DNA of 64,000 nt. It comes from Heterostelium multicystogenum. Taxonomy: Eukaryota; Evosea; Eumycetozoa; Acytosteliales; Acytosteliaceae. Shown here in pieces: positions 59,184-64,000 of this stretch; position 1 is the stretch's first letter; the number at the start of each line of letters is the position of its first letter. The stretch is taken from NCBI GenBank assembly GCA_003667245.1, contig RCNN01000046.1, forward strand, positions 62,001 to 126,000. The letters run 5' to 3'. The notes beneath the pieces are model-generated. The model made no database searches. It was not told the DNA's origin and saw only the letters and a list, made by a program, of their open reading frames with translations. Position numbers and translations under genes: made by a program.

Positions 59184-60742
59184 ATGAAATTCAACGAATA
59201 TACAATTTCCAACAAAGGAAGAGATTATTGCTAGAGTGGATGCTTTGCAAACACAGTCGATTGAGAAGTTGAAGCAGTTGGTATCGTTTGATTCTTTGCT
59301 TGGCAATGAGAATGATGCTCAGATCTATATGCACGAGATATTCAATCAGATGGGTCTGAAGGTTGATAGATTCCAGGTGGAGCTGGATAAGATCAAGGGC
59401 CTGCCTGGATTCTCTCCTGTCCAACTGGTCGTACGATGGCAAGGAGAACGTCGTTGGAATCCACGAGCCTGATCCCGTGCCCATCGAGATGAAGTCAAAG
59501 GGTGCCTCGGGAAAATCACTCATCCTCAACGGCCACATTGATGTCGTGCCCACGGGCCGTGACGCCCTTTGGTCCAAGAACCCATTTTCGCCATACATTA
59601 AGGATGGTAGACTGTACGGCCGTGGCTCCGGTGACATGAAGGCCGGTATCATGGCCTTTGTCATGGCGATGAGAGCACTGAAGGAGCTTGGATTCGTACC
59701 AGCATCCAAAGTGATCTTGCAGACCGTGGTTGAAGAGGAGTGCACAGGTAACGGAACCCTCGCATGTCTAGAGCGTGGATACACAGCAGACGGATGTATA
59801 TCCCAGAGCCATTCCCATACATTGTCACCGGTCAAATCGGTGTCATGTGGTGCAAGGTCAACGTCAGAGGAAAGCCAGCTCACACCTTGGAAATGCAAGC
59901 TGGAATCAATGCAATCGACGCAGCAATGTTCATTGTTCATGAACTAAGAGAATTGGAAAAGCAGTAAGTAACCCAAACACGGAAGCAGTTCATTAAAATC
60001 AATCACTAATCAATGGTGGTAATACAGATGGAATGAAAAGTCTAGATGTCATGAGCTCTTCAAGAAATTCCCACACCCTTCTCAGCTTCAATCTTGGACA
60101 GATTCAAGGTGGTGAATGGACCAGTTCCGTTCCATGTGAGTGCTCATTTGAATTGAGAGCAGGATTCTTCCCTGGACAATCATGTGAGAGTATCCGTAGT
60201 GAGCTAACGGCATGCATCGAAAAAGCAGCCAAATCAAAGAATATTCCCATTCGAAAATTGAATGGAATGGTTTTCCAAGCCGAAGGTTCTGTCATGGACA
60301 CAAACAGTGAACTATTGAAGCAATTGGCATCAACACACAAAGATGTATTAAATGTATGTAGTTTAGTATTACTAATAGCACACATTCACGTGATCTAATA
60401 TCTAATCCATTCATTTTTATTGGTTGCTAACCCCAACTTTAGAGAGATGTACCACATGAGCCAATATTGTGTACAACAGATTGTCGTTTCTTTGATCTTT
60501 ACTATGGTATTCCATCTACATGTTTCGGTCCAGAAGCAAATGCAATTCATGGGTAAGTTGGATGTTTTGTTTATTGTTCTATTAGTTGCTATTGATCACT
60601 ACGTATACTGATTATGTTATTCTTGCTATTCTCTACTTTTAGTATTGATGAAAGTGTAAGTCTTGAAAGCTATAGAGATGTGACAAGAGTACTCGCATGT
60701 TTCATTGCTGATTGGTGTGGTCTACAGCCTGCCTCCATTTGA
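59184..60742 (+). CDS. M20-family metallopeptidase (ArgE/DapE-like deacylase)
   Basis: Di-zinc amidohydrolase of the acetylornithine deacetylase / aminoacylase group. Start ATG 59184. Main exon to 59965, then about 60028-60354, 60443-60553 and 60644-60742. Metal and catalytic motifs are complete: LNGHIDVVPTG (His and catalytic Asp), GRGSGDMKAGI (bridging Asp) and VEEECTGNGT (catalytic Glu plus ligand Glu). The lid domain has KVNVRGKPAHTLEMQAG, where the His helps bind substrate. The C-terminal half ends in TTDCRFFDLYYGIPSTCFGPEANAIHG, with the final metal-ligand His followed by DESVSLESY. Frame breaks are near 59214 (start), 59432, 59800 and 60075; conserved sequence continues each time, so they are probably base errors. 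The substrate is not clear. It could be a role in N-acyl amino acid or arginine metabolism. The name ArgE is not claimed. Confidence 0.85.
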
Positions 60743-60852
60743 AAGATTGTAATGACTTGGTATGATAGATTTATGAGAAGACGACTACGATATTGCGATG
60801 GGCTTGAAGTTGGTCGCTTGTAATTGTAAATAAAACAAATGATGAAAAGTGA

Positions 60853-61427
60853 CTACGAGTCTTTGGGGATAAGATCACCTTTCTCATTGATAGTAAGATT
60901 ATCCAGCGTGCCAATGGTAGCTAACATCTTTAAAACAAATTGATTAAACTCTGGAATGCTGTCTCTATATTTATTCAACAGGCTTATCTTCTGAGCTTCG
61001 TCATCAATGCTATCGATCTCCAAGATCAGACTCTTCAACTCCTTGTGTGTGATTGCATCTTGTATATATTTCGATTTATCTAAAGCTTCAAACTGTTCAT
61101 CACTCACTTTCTTATAGAAATGTAAAGCATTCGTACTACTACTCGTTGCAAAAGATGATGAAGTTGATGTCGAAGTTGTATCACTACTATTACTACTACT
61201 ACTATTACTATTCTCACTCTTGCTGGTACTGTTTGTATTACTACTACTATTACTATCACCAGCACTATGGCTATCCTGTTTATGTTATTATAGCATATCA
61301 ATGAACAATATCTTACTGCTCGACAAACAGAGCAGGTGTATTTACTCTCTGATTGATTGCATATCTTGCACAGTGAATTTGATGGTGATGTTGTCGATGT
61401 TGACGTTAACGAAGTTGATGATGACAT
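60853..61427 (-). CDS. znhit3: ZNHIT3-like HIT zinc-finger protein
   Basis: A small protein with a HIT-type zinc finger, CKICNQSESKYTCSVCRAVRYC followed by SLICY, near the N-terminus. There is then a Ser/Asn-rich linker and a C-terminal helical domain (YIQDAITHKELKSLILEID, KISLLNKYRDSIPEFNQFVLKML) that aligns with the ZNHIT3 C-terminus. ZNHIT3 works with NUFIP1 in assembling box C/D snoRNPs, upstream of rRNA modification. The start is ATG 61427. The finger and the linker lie in different frames, meeting near 61279-61283, where one missing C would turn the sequence into CYNNHKQDS and restore the usual finger histidine. The gene is compact and intronless. It lies tail to tail with the M20 gene (about 110 bp between stops). 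Confidence 0.83.
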
Positions 61428-62307
61428 TGAATGAACCCAGTGATTCAGCAGCAGACAATCTAATTAACAATCAATTGATTACTTTAAAATGGTTCTTCTA
61501 AAAACTAACTTTAAGATATTTTATTGTTGTTGTTATTGTTATTGTTGCAGAATTCGGTATGAATAAAACAAATCGAGTAGTCTGCAATTGATATATTTAT
61601 TTAAAAAGAGTATAGTATGGTGTCAATTTCGGGATTATATCAGCAAAATACCCGTAAATGACCCCCACACACCACACTCCTCAATTTAATCATTACTGAA
61701 ATCAATGATAAAATTTTAATTTATTTTATTCTATTTTTTTTGTATTTTGGTTTTTGGCAATTAAACAACAAAAAAGAAATCTATGACATACTTTTAATTA
61801 ATGGATGTATGAATGTTCAAGTTCAACGCATTTGCCAACACTTTTATTAACACAATACCATATAATAATATAATACCATAGCATTACCATTATTATTAAA
61901 AGGAAAAGAAAAACAATAAATTAATTTATTGTTTTTGTTTTTTTTTGTATAAATCTATCATTAGAAAATTAATCAACAAATTAATATAAATAATAACAAC
62001 AGCAACAGTCAACACCACTACCAACAACAACAACTACAACTACGCCAACCACATCTACAACAACAACAACACAAAATAAAAAAACACCACAACCAACAAT
62101 AACAACAACTCTACTTTAAGTTCAAATTTAAAAATTGTAATTCTATCATTGGCAGTTGTGTGTTGTTCTGTATCTGTATTCATATACTATAATAGTAGCA
62201 ACAACAACATCATCATCAGTAACATTAGTAATCACATCCAGAGCTTAATTACCTATATCTATACATATTTAGTATCATCAGAAGTTCTATCTTCCATTAT
62301 AGTCGGA
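61428..62307. other. Intergenic region and leader of S1P lyase
   Basis: About 880 bases between ZNHIT3 (minus) and S1P lyase (plus), containing both promoters. From 61998 to 62110 it is rich in CAA/ACC repeats typical of dictyostelid leaders. From about 62085 to 62307 the frame joined to S1P lyase is open and would encode a hydrophobic segment, but it has no ATG. Confidence 0.5.
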
Positions 62308-64000
62308 ATGAAAGATTTGATTCAAGCCACCAACACCTATTTGGAATCGTACCAGCCATTGACTTTGGTCGCTGCTACCGCTGGTATCACCGCTGCCTCT
62401 GTTGCTCTGATCAAAACTCTAAGTGATGATGGTAAGAAAAATGCATTCCACTCCACTCAATTCCATTCCATTCATATATTCACTGACCCACCTAACTGAA
62501 TTAATGAAATCTAGATTTCAAAAAGAATATTACAAAAGAAATTCTTCTCTGCTGTGAAGAATGTCCCAGCTGTAAAGCAGGAAATCAAGAAACAAAGAAG
62601 CAAGGTCAAGGAAACCTTGCAAAAGTCATTCAACACCGACACTACAAATGCACATTTCGTCTTGCCAGAGAATGGCGTCGAACACAGCACCATTCTGGCT
62701 GAGATGCAAAAGTTGATGGAGAAGGACGAGTCAAAGTGGGCTGGATCAAAGGTCAGTGGTTGTGTATATTTAGGTGAGGCTGAGCACACTGAGCTTCTCA
62801 ACAAGGCCTACTCGATGTTCTCTCTCTCCAACCCATTGCATCCAGGTGTATTCCCAAGTATCAGAAAGTTTGAAACAGAAACGATTTCCATGGTCGCCAA
62901 CATGATGAACGCACATCCAAAGGTTGTTGGTGCAATGACCAGCGGTGGAACTGAGAGTATCTTCATGGCTGTCAAGGCCTACCGTGATTATTATGCCGAT
63001 AGAACTTCACATCCAGAGATGTATGTCAATCAAAACTTTAATTCCGCCAATATTTATTTTGCTAACCAAACCTTGATGTTTTTTTTTTACTCTTTTCAGT
63101 GTTGTCCCAGTTTACTATCCATGCTGCATTCGACAAGGCATGTGGATATTTAGGTATTAAAATTGTTCATATTTCCATTTGGAGAGGACTACAAAGTGGA
63201 TTTGGTCGCTTTGAAGAATGCCATTACTAAGAATACAATTATGATTGCTGGTTCGGCAGTCAATTTCCCACACGGTATCATCGATGACATCGAATCACTT
63301 TCAAAGATTGCATTGGAACACGATATTGGACTGCATGTCGATGCTTGTCTCGGTGGTTTTGTAATTCCATTTGCTGAGGAGCTCGGTTACGATATCCCAG
63401 TGTTTGATTTCAGATTGCCAGGTGTCACCTCAATGTCGGTCGACACTCACAAGTTTGGTTATGCGGCCAAGGGTACCTCAGTCGTACTCTTTGGAAAGCC
63501 AAAGTTGAGAAGATCCATGTATTTCACCGCTCCAAACTGGCCCGGTGGTATCTATGCCTCCCCAACAATGCCAGGTAGCAGACCAGGTGGTTTGGTCGCT
63601 GCTTGTTGGGCTTCGTTGGTCGCTCAAGGTCACGAGGGATTCAGATCGAAGGTCGCCGACATCATGAAAACCACCAAAGCCATGCTCAAGGGATTGCAAG
63701 AGACCGAGGGTATCAAAATCATCGGTGATCCAAAGGCAATGGTAATTGCATTCACCAGCGAAAATATATTCTTTTTGAACGACCTGATGTCCAAGAAAGG
63801 ATGGCACTTGAACGCATTTGCAAAAGCCAGACAGCTTGCACATCTGTGTCACAGCCAAGCACATCGGTATGGCTGACACTTTTATTCAAGACATCAGAGA
63901 CTCCATGAAGGAGTTGAAATCAATGGACAAGATGCCAACAGACGGTATGGCACCCATCTACGGAACCGCTTCCAGTGTACCAGACAGAGACCTCATCGGT
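62308..64000 (+). CDS. sglA: Sphingosine-1-phosphate lyase, 3' end outside window
   Basis: PLP-dependent ER enzyme that irreversibly cleaves sphingosine-1-phosphate into hexadecenal and phosphoethanolamine. Exons: 62308-62431, 62515-63020 and 63100 to the edge. After an N-terminal helix (TLVAATAGITAASVALI) come HPGVFPSIRKFETETI, VGAMTSGGTESIFMAVKAYRD, VDACLGGFVIPFAEE, the PLP lysine in SVDTHKFGYAAKG (Lys codon 63451-63453), GIYASPTMPGSRPGGLVAACWA and MSKKGWHLNA. All are hallmarks of the family. Frame changes occur near 62555, 63108, 63178 and 63823, at T or A runs, with conserved sequence continuing. Start ATG 62308 gives a sensible N-terminus, but an upstream membrane segment could also belong. 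In Dictyostelium loss of this enzyme affects motility, development and drug response. Neutral ceramidase lies about 3.5 kb upstream on the same strand. Confidence 0.93.

Noticed and set aside
1..64000. tRNA genes, rRNA, CRISPR arrays, transposons
   Set aside because: I scanned for B-box-like GGTTCGA strings, repeat-spacer arrays and transposase or reverse-transcriptase motifs on both strands and saw none; a tRNAscan or repeat search could still find weak cases.

Overview
The window is nuclear DNA of a dictyostelid social amoeba. The intergenic DNA is extremely A+T rich with long A and T runs. Introns are short (about 45-130 bp), AT-rich and bounded by GTAAGT/GTATGT and AG. Proteins carry poly-Q, poly-N and S/T tracts. 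The gene content is typical of the group: neutral ceramidase, S1P lyase, a type I PKS, IPT/TIG and EGF surface proteins, and an IQ-RhoGEF-RhoGAP protein. The species is not identified. It does not look like D. discoideum itself, because coding regions are richer in G+C than I expect there.

Layout. 1-2.5 kb: the 5' part of VPS35L (minus) and a five-exon AP-4 sigma subunit (plus) share a divergent promoter. 4.4-13 kb: a profilin-like protein, a BRCT/coiled-coil/RRM protein, adenylyl cyclase-associated protein (CAP), two small unknown proteins, and a fused H2B-H2A histone doublet. 13.5-20.4 kb: DEAD-box helicase DDX18/Has1 and a large IQ-RhoGEF-PH-RhoGAP protein. 21.6-27.4 kb: a secreted CnaB-like protein, the mitochondrial processing peptidase beta subunit, and a secreted alpha/beta hydrolase. 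29.1-36.6 kb: one highly reducing PKS with domains KS-AT-DH-MT-ER-KR-ACP. 36.8-43.4 kb: two tandem single-pass surface proteins, one EGF/ComC-like and one IPT/TIG Tgr-like. 44.1-49.2 kb: a CPBP intramembrane protease, dynactin p25, an apparent structured non-coding RNA with an upstream DUSE box, and ZC3H15. 49.5-55.1 kb: peroxisomal enoyl-CoA hydratase 2, homogentisate dioxygenase, and a multi-pass membrane protein. 56.3-64 kb: neutral ceramidase, an M20 metallopeptidase, ZNHIT3, and S1P lyase running off the end.

Functional links. VPS35L and AP4S1 both act in endosomal/TGN sorting and are transcribed divergently. Neutral ceramidase and S1P lyase, the first and last steps of ceramide breakdown through sphingosine, lie within 8 kb. 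DDX18, ZC3H15 and ZNHIT3 all serve ribosome biogenesis or translation. The PKS sits immediately beside the two surface-receptor-like genes.

A caveat applies throughout. At least a dozen otherwise well-conserved genes show single-base frameshifts, mostly at homopolymer runs (for example 29562-29567, 35263-35268, 26049-26052, 23090-23094, 48282-48287). These look like consensus sequencing errors rather than pseudogenes, so each affected gene is described as one gene. Exon coordinates were inferred by eye from splice signals and reading phase.
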